A DNA stretch of 28,346 nt. It comes from WTJD01 sp964225175 (lineage in GTDB: Bacteria; Pseudomonadota; Gammaproteobacteria; Xanthomonadales; SZUA-36). Positions 7,731 through 16,778 of this stretch are shown in pieces. The stretch is taken from positions 1 to 28,346 of the forward strand of contig CAXQNK010000002.1 of the NCBI GenBank assembly GCA_964225175.1, given 5' to 3'. Numbering within the stretch: the first letter of the stretch is position 1; every line of letters begins with the position of its first letter. A program made the position numbers and the translations under genes. The notes beneath the pieces were generated by a model. The model was not told the DNA's origin. It made no database searches and saw only the letters and a list, made by a program, of their open reading frames with translations.

Positions 7731-8458
7731 TGCGTCTGTCTCGCCTGTTCGTATCCTTTCAGCTTGAGCCCGGAGACACCGCAAGGCTCGGGCCCCGGCA
7801 GGCGCACTACGTGGCAAGGGTGCTGAGGCTAAGGGCGCTCGACCCAGTCGTGCTGTTCAACGGGGACGGGTTCGATTACTCGGCCGTGATCACTCACGTC
7901 GACCGTGATCAAGTTCGGGTTCAGATCGAAACCCGCCTCCCGCTAACTAATGAATCGCCGTTAAGCGTCACACTGGTGCAAGGCATTAGCCGTGGCGAGC
8001 GGATGGACCACAGCTTGCAGAAAGCCACCGAATTAGGTGTTGCGGCCGTTCAGCCTGTGTTCAGTGAGCGCGTAACGCTGAGGTTATCGGGCAGTCGCCT
8101 GGAGCGGCGCATCCAACATTGGCAGGCTGTTGTCGAGTCGGCCTGCGAGCAATCGGGGCGCGCCCGGGTGCCCACCGTGCTGGCACCCATGGTTCTGAAC
8201 GAGTGGCTGCTCCTTCCTGCTGCAGGCATCCGACTGGTTCTCGACCCTGCAGCGGAGCGCAGCATCACGGCGATGGACGTGAAAGCGGGGGAAATAGAAC
8301 TGGTGGTAGGCCCCGAGGGCGGTTTGAGTCCCCTTGAGATCGAGGCGCTACTGAATTCGGGAGCTCAGGCGGCGCGCCTCGGGCCGCGCACGTTGCGCAC
8401 CGAGACCGCCGGGGTGGCTGCATTGGCCGTGTTGCAGTCCATCGGCGGTGACCTCTGA
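7730..8458 (+). CDS. rsmE: 16S rRNA (uracil1498-N3)-methyltransferase RsmE
   Basis: SPOUT-class methyltransferase that methylates U1498 of 16S rRNA with SAM. The 242-aa length is usual. Key features are RLFV near the start, an N-terminal PUA-like domain with HYVARVLRL (26-34), KATELGV (98-104), and the C-terminal knot motifs GPEGGLS (194-200) and LGPRTLRTETA (217-227) that form the SAM site. The ATG shares a base with the bioA stop codon (TGATG), so the two are translationally coupled. It ends 27 bases from the convergent chpC. Confidence 0.95.
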   Translation: MRLSRLFVSFQLEPGDTARLGPRQAHYVARVLRLRALDPVVLFNGDGFDYSAVITHVDRDQVRVQIETRLPLTNESPLSVTLVQGISRGERMDHSLQKATELGVAAVQPVFSERVTLRLSGSRLERRIQHWQAVVESACEQSGRARVPTVLAPMVLNEWLLLPAAGIRLVLDPAAERSITAMDVKAGEIELVVGPEGGLSPLEIEALLNSGAQAARLGPRTLRTETAGVAALAVLQSIGGDL

Positions 8459-8485
8459 GCCCCACCGTGGCACCCGGGCGGTGAT

Positions 8486-8953
8486 TCAGTGGTCATAAAC
8501 GGCAGCGGATACGGTTTGGGCCAGGGCCTTGAGATCGGGAATGATGGCCTCTTTATCCCCGACTTTGACTTCTTGAAAAATAACCGGGGAATCCAGCGTT
8601 TTTTCACAGTCTTCAAGGGCACTTTCCCTGAGGCTGTTGAGCTTGGGAAGCCCATTGATGAGGATGCCGATGTAGTACAGGCTGACATCCTCGCTCAATG
8701 ATTTGACCACCAGAATCCTGCTGCTCGAGGATGCGGGATCGCGTCGCGCGATGTTGGTAAGTTCTGCGAAACTGATGACGGGCACCTGCCAGCTGTTCCA
8801 CTCCATTTCACCCATAAGCCAGGCCGGGCCGTGTTCGTATTGAACCAGCGACTGGTAGCCAAGTACTTCGGTCACGACATTGTTGGGCAGCAGCAGCCAA
8901 CGGCCCGGAATGGGCGCCATGATCGTACGGATGACGGGGTCAGTCTTGGTCAT
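8486..8953 (-). CDS. chpC: CheW-like adaptor ChpC of the type IV pilus chemosensory system
   Basis: Single CheW-like domain of 155 aa with no other domain. It lies directly after chpA and overlaps its end by 14 bases, the position of chpC in Pseudomonas aeruginosa, where it is thought to link extra receptors to ChpA. Typical segments are LPNNVVTEVLGYQ, VPVISFAEL, and ILVVKSL followed by IGILINGLP. The similarity is to the ChpC type of degenerate CheW rather than to PilI. It is last in the cluster and convergent with rsmE. Confidence 0.8.
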   Translation of the reverse strand: MTKTDPVIRTIMAPIPGRWLLLPNNVVTEVLGYQSLVQYEHGPAWLMGEMEWNSWQVPVISFAELTNIARRDPASSSSRILVVKSLSEDVSLYYIGILINGLPKLNSLRESALEDCEKTLDSPVIFQEVKVGDKEAIIPDLKALAQTVSAAVYDH

Positions 8954-11900
8954 GGGTAGCCGCCTCTCTGAGTAGCTTTTTAACGGTGTCGACCAGATCG
9001 GTTTCTTTGTAAGGCTTGGTCAGGTAGGCGTTGGCACCTGCCTCCATGGCCCGATCCCGGTGTTTCTGTCCAGACCGCGAAGTAATCATGACGATGGGAA
9101 TTGCCCGCAAGCGCGCATCGCTGCGGATATATTCCGCCAGCTGATAGCCATCCATGCGCGGCATTTCAATATCGAGCAGCATGACGTCCGGAACCCGTTC
9201 CTGTAGCTTATCGACAGCATCCTGACCGTCTTTTGCCGTGATGGCCTCGATATCCATACCCTCCAGCACACGCGAATTTACCTTGCGCATGGTGATCGAA
9301 TCGTCCACCACCATCGCCGTGGTTCGGCTTGAAACCATGCGGACGGTTTGTTCGATGATCACCGGGCGAACATTGTGTAACAAGGCCTGGCGAATAATCG
9401 GGCCGGGATCCAGTATGAGCACTACTCGGCCATCGCCCAGCACGGTGCCACCGAGGATGCCCGGCACGCTGGTGATTTGTGCCCCAACCGGTTTGATGAC
9501 CACTTCGCGATGGCCAAGGAGTTCCGGGACGCGGAAGGCGGCACGCTGTTCACCGGCCTTGATCATCAGCAGCGAAATGTTGTCATTGCCAAGCGCGCGG
9601 GAAGGCTCTCCCAGCAGGGGCTCGAGCTCCAGAACGGGATAGGATTCTTCGGCAAATTGATATGCTGGCTGCTCGGTTTTCACCAGGGCTTCGTAGTCGG
9701 CCGGGGTTATTCTTGCCACCCCTGCAACGCTGGTAAGCGGGATGAAATAACGCTGCTCCCCGGCAGTCACGCCAATGGCCTGCATCACGGCCAGTGTGAA
9801 CGGTATGCGGATGACGAAGCGTGTGCCCTTGCCTTCATCTGAATTGATTTCAAGGGACCCGCCGATCTGCTTCACTTCGCTCGCGACGACGTCCATGCCA
9901 ACGCCTCGCCCTGCGAGTCCGGTGACAGTCTCCGAGGTGGAGAAACCGCTGGTCAGGATCAGGTCGTATAGCTGTTGCGCTGGTGGATTGGATGACTCGT
10001 CAAGCAGGCCGCGTTCAATGGCGCGAAGGCGAATCGCCTCGCTGTTGATTCCCGCTCCGTCGTCTTCGATCCGAATTACGAATTCTGTGGCCTCAGACTC
10101 CACGGTCACCCTGATCATGCCCTCTGGGTCTTTGCCCGCTTTCTTGCGGGTGGCAGGGCTCTCGATGCCGTGGGCAATCGCGTTTCTCAGCATGTGCTCG
10201 AGTGGGCTGGTCATGTGTTCAAGGACGTTGCGGTCGAGATCGTCACTTGAGCCGGCCATGAGCAATTGAAGCTGGGCTTTCTTTTTGGTCTCCTTGCATG
10301 CCGTGCGGACCAGGCGCCGAAGCCTCGGCGCGATGGATCCGAAGGGCACCATGCGGGTCTGCATCAGGCCTTCCTGCAATTCCGTGCTCACGCGTGATTG
10401 CTGCACCAGCAAGGTGTCTGACTGGCGAGCCGTCTCAGAGAGAATCTCGCCCAGGTTCAGCAGGTCGGCCACTGATTCTGAAAGGCCGCGCGAGAGTTGC
10501 TGCATGGACGAGAAGCGATCCATTTCCAGGGGGTCAAACTCTTCGTCCGAGGACGCAGTCGTATCGCGGTACCGGGAGCGAATCTGTGCCTCCGTCTCCA
10601 TGTCCAGCTTTCGGAACTGCTCCCGCAGACGTGCAATTGTCTCGTTAAATTCAGTCAAGTTGGCACGAACAGTGCTGACCTGACGTTCCAGGCGTGTTCT
10701 GAAAATGTTGATTTCGCCCGCCGATTTGATGAGCACGTCCAGCAAGTCTGCGTCCACCCGTATCTGGTTGGATTGCGACTCTTCGCTGGTCACCACGCTG
10801 ACCTGGTCCGCATCAGGGATGTCCTTGAGCTCTCTCGGTTCCTCGGGTTCTGGCTCTATATCCGCTAGAGACTGTTCGAATGCGACCGCGCTAAGAACCT
10901 CAACCTGCTCCAGGAATGAGCTAAGCGCGCTTCCGGCTTCGGGTTGTTTGCCTCTAGCGACTTCTTCGACCCAGGTCAGAAGCTGATCGCAGCCTTGCTC
11001 CAGCGCCTCGACTGACTCGGTGGTGGGCTGGATTTCCTGCGCTGCGGTTCGTTCGAGCAGTTCTTCCATCGCGTGGGCGAGGTCGCCGATGGTAAGTAGC
11101 CCAGCCATGCGCGCACCGCCCTTGAGCGTGTGCACCTCGCGCTGAAGGTTCTGGATCAGGGGCAGGGTAAACAGGTTGTCCCGCCAGGTATTTAACAGGG
11201 AGTCGCACCGTCCAAGGACTTCGCGCGCTTCTTCGAGATATATGATCGTGATGTCATCATGGAGCGACGCGTCCTCGGCACCGGCACCCGCTGGGTCCTT
11301 GTCCTCATCATCCGGCAAACCCGCGCCCGGCTTTGCGGGCTGATCAGGGGTGGCGGGCTGCGTTTCAAACGAGTCATCCTCCGCCTCCTCCCTGGCGTGT
11401 TCCACGGCCTCGCGCGTAATGGGTTCTGAAGTCTCAAACCAGCCTTGCAGAGCTTCGAGTTGTGCGATGAGATCATCTTCGTCGCCATCAAATTCAGCAT
11501 CTGCATCTCCTTCCAGCTGCTCTAGCCGGAATTGCAGATAAGCGAAACAGCTGCCCAGCGTCCACAGGGCATCCGGGTTGAAGGCCGTCTGATTGTCCCG
11601 TTGCACAAGCAATGCGGTTTCGAGGGCCTGGGCAACCTCGACGTCACGGCCCTTGGGGGACACGCTGAGCAGTTCGGCAATCTGATTCGCTGCTTGGACA
11701 TGCTCCTCTGCGGCCTGGGTATTCCGATTCAGCGCAACCGCGTCAAGCAGTGTTTCAAGTATCGCCAGTTCGCTGGCAAATTCTTCTCGGTGCCGGGCAG
11801 TAAAATCCCCCTGTTCCTCCTCCTCTCCCGCAGTCTCGGCCGGGCGAGGCGTGGTGACTTCGGGCAGCATGCTGGCCAAATAACCCGGCAGTGCCTCATG

Positions 11901-14129
11901 GAGAGCGTGCCAGTCCGCCGGCTCGCCTTTGCCAATCAGCCCAGAGTGCTGACTGATGGCCTCCAGCGCGTCGTGTGTCAGCCCTGCTGTCTGGTTCATC
12001 AAGCGCTGTTTCAGCGCGGGTAAAGCGGCCTGGGCAAGGCGGACCATGGTAGCGGCATCAGCAAACCGCTGGATGCGTCCTTCCAGCATTGAATTGAGCA
12101 TTTCCTCGATTTGCCAGCAGAAGTCACCCAGCTCAAGTGCGCCTACCATCCTGCCGCTGCCTTTAAGCGTGTGAAAAGCCCTGCGAACTTCGGTCAGGTG
12201 CCGCGGCTCATTCAGGTTGGAAAGCCAAAGGGGGAGATGCTCATTCAGATTCTCTGCAACCTCCTCATACTCCTCGAGGAAGATTTCCAGGAGCTCGGGG
12301 TCCAAAACCACAACTTCCTCGGACAATGACTCGGGCTCGTCGTGAGCGACCTCGCGCTCAGTTTCGAGGCTGTCCCCGGTCGGTGGCTCAGGCATATCGA
12401 CTGCCTGGGCGTGTTCCTCCTCAGGCGTTGTTTCGGCGCCACGCAGGGCCTTCATCCGACCCTGCAGGATTTCTATGAATTGCCGTCCCTCGTCGCGCTG
12501 GTCTCTTTGCGCGGTAATGAACAGTTCCAATGCGGCCACGGCATCGGTGAAATTGATACGAACCGGATTCTCTTCCCTGGGATCGGACAGCATTTCACCC
12601 AGCCAGGACTCGCAGTGGTGCCGGAGGCGGTCCATCTGCACAACAACTTCTTCGAACCCTCCGATCAGCTTCAGTGCGCCGGTCACGTGTTCCAATGGTG
12701 TTTGCACATCCGTCGAAAATTCACCGTCAAGCCTCTTGCGAGCTCTGTCCTCGAATTGCTGAATGCTTTTCAAGGCTTCGTTCAATGCGATGGACTTGAT
12801 CTTCTGGAATTCATGTGCCGCAAGTTCAGTGTGACCACTGGCTTTATCGATCACGGGCTGGCCCAGGCTTTCGACCTGGGCGGCAACCTCCGATTCAACG
12901 ATAAGCAGGTGCTCGGCCAGCGTCATCAAAGTGTCTGAATCGACGCCTGTTTCGGCGCTGGTGCTCGCCTCATAAACCGAGATCAGCCCACGCACAATGC
13001 TGGCCGTGTTGCCAAGGCCGAGCATCAACAGGGTGTCCTGCAGTCGGGCCAGGGCCTCCCGGCACTGCTTTTTTTTGCTCGACTCAAGCTCGTCTTCCTG
13101 AAGATGCAGGTCCAGGGTGTCCTTAATCAGCGTCAATTCATCCTTGACCGCGATGCCCAGTGCCTCGTACATCTGACGATCCTTGCCTGTGACGACACCC
13201 CTGGCTTTGAGCAAGGCGGCCTGGTCTGGCAGGAAATCCTTGAGAGAAAATCGGCGACGCAGCAGATCGATTCGACGATGGCCTGCTTTCGCGCTGGCTG
13301 CGCGATAGAGCAGCGCATGGCTCAGTGCATTGCTGGCCTTTACGCTGACGGCGGATTCACCTTCCTCGCCCAGGCTCTTCAGGCACAGTTCGAGGCGGGA
13401 GAGCACTCGACGCATATGTCGGTCATTGGCGATGCGCTTATCTTCGATCCCGCCAATTATTTCCGAGGCGATCCACCACAGGCGCAACAGGTCCTTGCGC
13501 TGCAGAGTGTGCAGCATTGCCTCGCATACGCCGCGAAGCGGAGAAAGCGCGCTGAGCATGCCTTGGTCTTGCAGCCAGTCATGCAGGCCGGCATCAAATT
13601 GCAGATGCAATTTCTTGAACGCCTCCGGGGTTGATTCCTCGCCGGCTTCGATGGCATCGAGTTCCGGGATTTCAATGTCCAGAGGTGGAGAAAACAATGC
13701 AGCTTCCTGCAGTACGGGGGCCCGCCGCGCCTCACGCAGTGCGTTGATTGTCGGCATCAGCAGCAGGGGAAGATCAGGTAAGCCCGACTGCAGGCGATCG
13801 AGATAAGCAGGCAGTACGACCAGGGCTTCCATGGCTGCATTGAATGCGACCTCACGTCTCGCCGGACTTGCCTCGTGGATTTCCTCGCACGCCAGGGCGA
13901 GGTCCCCGGTCAGCGTCGCAGCGCCGTGGATGTTCATGAAACGCAGCGTATGGTGCAGAGTGTCGGCACGTTGAGCGAGCTCTTTCAGAGCATTCTCATG
14001 AACATCCTTGACGCTGGCGAGATGCTCCACCTGAGCTGAAAGCTGTGCAATCAGCGTGTCCAGGTCGTCTCGAACCCATGGCAGGAATGATCCAGGATGA
14101 CGGTTGCTCGCTGTCACGTGACGGGGCAC
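8940..14129 (-). CDS. chpA: Hybrid chemotaxis histidine kinase ChpA (PilL-type)
   Basis: Central kinase of the pilus chemosensory system, 1729 aa, against about 2,470 in P. aeruginosa. Residues 20-560 are helical and contain degenerate Hpt-like bundles. Two canonical Hpt sites follow: His653 (FHTLKGSGRM) and His1000 (VHTLKGGARM). An acidic, Pro/Glu-rich linker separates them from a dimerisation region, a CheA-type ATPase (Asn1316 in LRNAIAHG, DDGAG 1356-1360, GRGVGMD 1407-1413, GKGT 1433-1436), a CheW domain (about 1446-1590) and a receiver (1604-1720) with Asp1609/Asp1610, phosphoacceptor Asp1653, Thr1683 and Lys1705. The start is uncertain: GTG at 14129 has AGAGG only one base away, while GTG at 14117 overlaps the stop of a small upstream frame. 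Confidence 0.93.
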   Translation of the reverse strand: MPRHVTASNRHPGSFLPWVRDDLDTLIAQLSAQVEHLASVKDVHENALKELAQRADTLHHTLRFMNIHGAATLTGDLALACEEIHEASPARREVAFNAAMEALVVLPAYLDRLQSGLPDLPLLLMPTINALREARRAPVLQEAALFSPPLDIEIPELDAIEAGEESTPEAFKKLHLQFDAGLHDWLQDQGMLSALSPLRGVCEAMLHTLQRKDLLRLWWIASEIIGGIEDKRIANDRHMRRVLSRLELCLKSLGEEGESAVSVKASNALSHALLYRAASAKAGHRRIDLLRRRFSLKDFLPDQAALLKARGVVTGKDRQMYEALGIAVKDELTLIKDTLDLHLQEDELESSKKKQCREALARLQDTLLMLGLGNTASIVRGLISVYEASTSAETGVDSDTLMTLAEHLLIVESEVAAQVESLGQPVIDKASGHTELAAHEFQKIKSIALNEALKSIQQFEDRARKRLDGEFSTDVQTPLEHVTGALKLIGGFEEVVVQMDRLRHHCESWLGEMLSDPREENPVRINFTDAVAALELFITAQRDQRDEGRQFIEILQGRMKALRGAETTPEEEHAQAVDMPEPPTGDSLETEREVAHDEPESLSEEVVVLDPELLEIFLEEYEEVAENLNEHLPLWLSNLNEPRHLTEVRRAFHTLKGSGRMVGALELGDFCWQIEEMLNSMLEGRIQRFADAATMVRLAQAALPALKQRLMNQTAGLTHDALEAISQHSGLIGKGEPADWHALHEALPGYLASMLPEVTTPRPAETAGEEEEQGDFTARHREEFASELAILETLLDAVALNRNTQAAEEHVQAANQIAELLSVSPKGRDVEVAQALETALLVQRDNQTAFNPDALWTLGSCFAYLQFRLEQLEGDADAEFDGDEDDLIAQLEALQGWFETSEPITREAVEHAREEAEDDSFETQPATPDQPAKPGAGLPDDEDKDPAGAGAEDASLHDDITIIYLEEAREVLGRCDSLLNTWRDNLFTLPLIQNLQREVHTLKGGARMAGLLTIGDLAHAMEELLERTAAQEIQPTTESVEALEQGCDQLLTWVEEVARGKQPEAGSALSSFLEQVEVLSAVAFEQSLADIEPEPEEPRELKDIPDADQVSVVTSEESQSNQIRVDADLLDVLIKSAGEINIFRTRLERQVSTVRANLTEFNETIARLREQFRKLDMETEAQIRSRYRDTTASSDEEFDPLEMDRFSSMQQLSRGLSESVADLLNLGEILSETARQSDTLLVQQSRVSTELQEGLMQTRMVPFGSIAPRLRRLVRTACKETKKKAQLQLLMAGSSDDLDRNVLEHMTSPLEHMLRNAIAHGIESPATRKKAGKDPEGMIRVTVESEATEFVIRIEDDGAGINSEAIRLRAIERGLLDESSNPPAQQLYDLILTSGFSTSETVTGLAGRGVGMDVVASEVKQIGGSLEINSDEGKGTRFVIRIPFTLAVMQAIGVTAGEQRYFIPLTSVAGVARITPADYEALVKTEQPAYQFAEESYPVLELEPLLGEPSRALGNDNISLLMIKAGEQRAAFRVPELLGHREVVIKPVGAQITSVPGILGGTVLGDGRVVLILDPGPIIRQALLHNVRPVIIEQTVRMVSSRTTAMVVDDSITMRKVNSRVLEGMDIEAITAKDGQDAVDKLQERVPDVMLLDIEMPRMDGYQLAEYIRSDARLRAIPIVMITSRSGQKHRDRAMEAGANAYLTKPYKETDLVDTVKKLLREAATHDQD

Positions 14130-14170
14130 GCCTCTGAATTGACGTCGGACGGAAGCGGGGGCAGTTTCAT
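14114..14170 (-). CDS. Possible 18-codon leader peptide coupled to chpA
   Basis: ATG at 14168-14170 opens an 18-codon frame (MKLPPLPSDVNSEACPVT) in the 44-base gap after pilJ. It has GGGGA seven bases upstream, overlapping the pilJ end. Its TGA (14114-14116) overlaps GTG at 14115-14117 as GTGA, and that GTG is codon 5 of the chpA frame. This is the usual geometry of translational coupling. So short a frame can arise by chance, and I recognise no family. Confidence 0.3.
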   Translation of the reverse strand: MKLPPLPSDVNSEACPVT

Positions 14171-14173
14171 GTC

Positions 14174-15505
14174 TTATTCCCCATCGTCCTTGCGGCCTCT
14201 CTCACTCTCAGACTTGGCCTCGGTGTCAGGAAGTTTGAAATCGCTCACCGATTCCCTTAGCTGCAGGACCAGTTGCGCCAACTCGTCGATGGTCTCGGCA
14301 TTTTGCCGGCTGCCGGTTGAGTTCTGGGCGGATACATCACGCACACCCTGCATCAATTCAGAGATTCGGTTAGCTGCCGCTGATTGAGCGGTCGCCTCGC
14401 CGGAAATTTCCTGAATCAGGGTCGCCAATTCCTTGGAGACCGCTTCGATTTTCTGTAGTGCTGCGCCGGCATCTTCGGCAAGGTGGGCGCCTCTGACGAC
14501 TTCGCTGGTCGTGGACTCCATCGAATGGACAGCCTCGGCCGTGTCGGTTTGAATGGTCTGAACCAGTGACTCGATCCGTCGCGTTGCTTGCGTGGCGCTT
14601 TCGGCCAACTCCTGAACTTGGTCGGCAACCATGGCGAAACCTTTACCGGCGCCGCCTGCTGACGCCGCCTGGATGGCTGCATTGAGGGCGAGCACATTGG
14701 TCTGCTCCGCGATGCCATTGATGAGGCCGACGATGTCACCGATCTCCTGCGAGGACTCGCCCAATCGCTTGATGCGCTTGGATGTTTCCTGAATCTGGTC
14801 ACGAATCAGATCCATGCCCGCGATGGTCTCCCGCACCCTGACGCCACCGCTGTGGGCAATTTCCAGTGATTTTCCTGCGACTTCGGTGGATTGCTCGGAC
14901 CGCCGCGACATCGAGTCGAAAACCATGACCATGTTATGTACGTCGGCATTCGCAGAATCCATCTGGGCGGACTGCTCTTCCGCCGCAGCTGCCATCTCGG
15001 CCGCGGCAGCTCGTGTGCTCTCGGCGCTGGACGCAACAGCGTGGGCGGTCTGATTGATACCCACGACGATTTCGCGCAGCCGCTTCACTGCGTAGTTTAT
15101 GGCTTTGGCAATCTCCCCGGTGGATTCCTCCTTGGCATTGGCCTTCACCGTCAGGTCACCATCTGCGACAGCAGCCAGCTCGTCCAGCAATTGTTTGATG
15201 GCTTTTTGAGTTGCCGCGTCGCGCCCCATAGCGATCTCCGCGCGCTGCCGCTCTGATCGAACCACTGAGCGAATGAGAAAGACGACCACCCCGAAGAGCA
15301 AAACCAGGCCTGCCAGCCCGCTGGGAAGCGAGGGCCAGGTTTCGAATTGAGTCACTAACTCCAGCCAGGGTTGATCCTGTTGCGTATTTTTTGCGAGCAG
15401 GGAAAATGTGATTGCCACGTAAGCGCTCAGCAGTACGAGCAGTGAAATGGGCAGTCTCAGGTTAAGAGTTTTTGCCGCTTGCTTTGTTTTCTTTTTCTTT
15501 GCCAT
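14174..15505 (-). CDS. pilJ: PilJ-type methyl-accepting receptor with a minimal periplasmic loop
   Basis: Chemoreceptor of 443 aa feeding the ChpA kinase. A Lys-rich start is followed by membrane helices near residues 17-37 and 61-81, leaving only about 23 residues in the periplasm. A HAMP-like region (about 82-150) leads to a long coiled-coil signalling domain whose hairpin tip (262-303) reads EQTNVLALNAAIQAA and AGKGFAMVADQVQEL. P. aeruginosa PilJ is about 680 aa, with a large periplasmic part said to contact pilin. That part is missing here, not broken by a frameshift, since the frame is continuous. The ATG at 15503-15505 starts 20 bases after the pilI stop. No methyltransferase (pilK) or methylesterase (chpB) gene is in the cluster. 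Confidence 0.85.
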   Translation of the reverse strand: MAKKKKTKQAAKTLNLRLPISLLVLLSAYVAITFSLLAKNTQQDQPWLELVTQFETWPSLPSGLAGLVLLFGVVVFLIRSVVRSERQRAEIAMGRDAATQKAIKQLLDELAAVADGDLTVKANAKEESTGEIAKAINYAVKRLREIVVGINQTAHAVASSAESTRAAAAEMAAAAEEQSAQMDSANADVHNMVMVFDSMSRRSEQSTEVAGKSLEIAHSGGVRVRETIAGMDLIRDQIQETSKRIKRLGESSQEIGDIVGLINGIAEQTNVLALNAAIQAASAGGAGKGFAMVADQVQELAESATQATRRIESLVQTIQTDTAEAVHSMESTTSEVVRGAHLAEDAGAALQKIEAVSKELATLIQEISGEATAQSAAANRISELMQGVRDVSAQNSTGSRQNAETIDELAQLVLQLRESVSDFKLPDTEAKSESERGRKDDGE

Positions 15506-15525
15506 TGAGAGTCTACGCGCTGCTC

Positions 15526-16086
15526 TCAGGCGAGCGCGCCGTTCAGAAAATCTGCCGTGGTGAATAAAATATCGAGATCCAGTTCCTGCCAGCTTTCCGA
15601 TCCGGAGCGGTGCTGGCGCTTGATGTAGTCGCTCAGCTTGGAGCCGGCGGGCAGCCGCGCTCGGCTGGTATCGCCCTCGACGAAGTTCCGCTGGCCAAAG
15701 ACTTCATCCACAAGCAGCCCGACGGGTCTGCCGCGAAGCGTAGCGAGCAGCAAGCGCGATCGCATGGTCACCTTGGCCTGGCTGCCCAGCAGGAACCAAG
15801 CAAGATCGACAATCGTGACGAGGTCGCCTCGCACGTTCGCCAGGCCGAGTATCCAGGGTTTCGTTCCGGGCACTGGCGTGAAGGCAGGTAAGGGCAGGAA
15901 TTCGTGGACCCTGTCCACGCTGCAGGTCAGGCGATGATCGCCAATAGTGAAAATCACGCCGGCAGATTCACCAAAGGCCTGTTCTCCGCCGCCTCTGCCC
16001 GGCTCGAAGGCTCCCGCCTGTTCCTCGTATTCGAGCAGTTTCTGGAATGCTGTGTCTGGCGAAGTCATGGTGTCTTCACCCGCCAT
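15526..16086 (-). CDS. pilI: CheW-like coupling protein PilI
   Basis: Couples PilJ to ChpA in control of twitching motility. The 186-aa protein is one CheW domain after about 35 residues of acidic, Gly-rich sequence. CheW-type features are WILGLANVRGDLVTIVDLAWFL and GLLVDEVFGQRNF, the latter very close to PilI. The gene sits between pilG and pilJ, the conserved position once pilH is left out. I chose the ATG at 16086; a second ATG at 16068 would remove six residues and is also possible. It lies 40 bases after pilG. Confidence 0.88.
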   Translation of the reverse strand: MAGEDTMTSPDTAFQKLLEYEEQAGAFEPGRGGGEQAFGESAGVIFTIGDHRLTCSVDRVHEFLPLPAFTPVPGTKPWILGLANVRGDLVTIVDLAWFLLGSQAKVTMRSRLLLATLRGRPVGLLVDEVFGQRNFVEGDTSRARLPAGSKLSDYIKRQHRSGSESWQELDLDILFTTADFLNGALA

Positions 16087-16126
16087 TCGGCCGGTGACCT
16101 CAAAAAGCCTGGTTAATAAATACCGG

Positions 16127-16537
16127 TCATGCGCAATGTTGCCCGATGGCCGCTAACAGTTCTTCCCGGGTAAAGGGTTTGGTCAGGTAGAGGTCGGAAC
16201 CCACGACCCGGCCCCTGGCCTTATCGAATAGCCCATCCTTACTGGTGAGCATAATCACCGGCGTTTTGCAGTACTCTTCGTTGTTCTTGATGATGGCCGT
16301 TGTCTGATATCCGTCCAGCCTGGGCATCATCACATCGACGAGAATAACGTCGGGTTGATGCGAAGATATCTTCGAGAGCGCCTCAAACCCGTTTTCTGCC
16401 GTAATCACTTCAAACCCCTCACTGGCAAGCATGGATTCTGCCGAGCGTCTGATGGTTGCGCTGTCATCCACGAGCAAAACGCAGGTTTGCTTTTGGTCCT
16501 GGGGGTCCAATTGGTCGGTCGCTGAGTTCTGGTTCAT
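16127..16537 (-). CDS. pilG: Single-domain response regulator PilG
   Basis: CheY-like output protein that promotes pilus extension in the chp system. In 136 aa it has the acidic pair Asp24/Asp25, phosphoacceptor Asp68 in VDVMMPRLDGYQT, Thr98 and Lys120 in LTKPF. The segment MLTSKDGLFDKARGRVVGSD is characteristic of PilG rather than PilH. I start it at ATG 16537, with AGGCAGGGAAG just upstream. A longer frame to 16597 adds 20 unconserved residues. The 241 bases to gshB must hold divergent promoters. TATAAA on the minus strand at 16584-16589 is a candidate -10 but lacks a good -35. Confidence 0.94.
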   Translation of the reverse strand: MNQNSATDQLDPQDQKQTCVLLVDDSATIRRSAESMLASEGFEVITAENGFEALSKISSHQPDVILVDVMMPRLDGYQTTAIIKNNEEYCKTPVIMLTSKDGLFDKARGRVVGSDLYLTKPFTREELLAAIGQHCA

Positions 16538-16778
16538 TAGTCTTCCCTGCCTCTTCGCAGCCACCCATCCCACCGCGGCTGATTTTATACACGGCATCCC
16601 GCTGTGATTTTTTATGTCCTCCTAGTCTACCGCCTGCACCTGATCGACACCAGAAAATGTCGTTGAAAATTTTTATTAAATATCTGGGGTGCCGGTGATC
16701 ATCATCTTCTTGAATTTCCAAGTGCTGGCGCGATTCTGCGTCGAGCGGGATAATAGGGCAGCACAGGACGCCCCGACC

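Noticed and set aside
8463..8483. Possible hairpin CACCG ... CGGTG between rsmE and chpC
   Set aside because: Five base pairs with an 11-base loop and no T-run is too weak to call a terminator.
12342..12938. 198-codon plus-strand frame inside chpA
   Set aside because: It is antisense to a continuous, conserved kinase gene, and I see no promoter or ribosome site.
16726..16740. Sigma-54-like sequence TGGCGC ... CTGCG upstream of gshB
   Set aside because: The GG and GC elements are nine rather than ten bases apart and the -12 element is poor.
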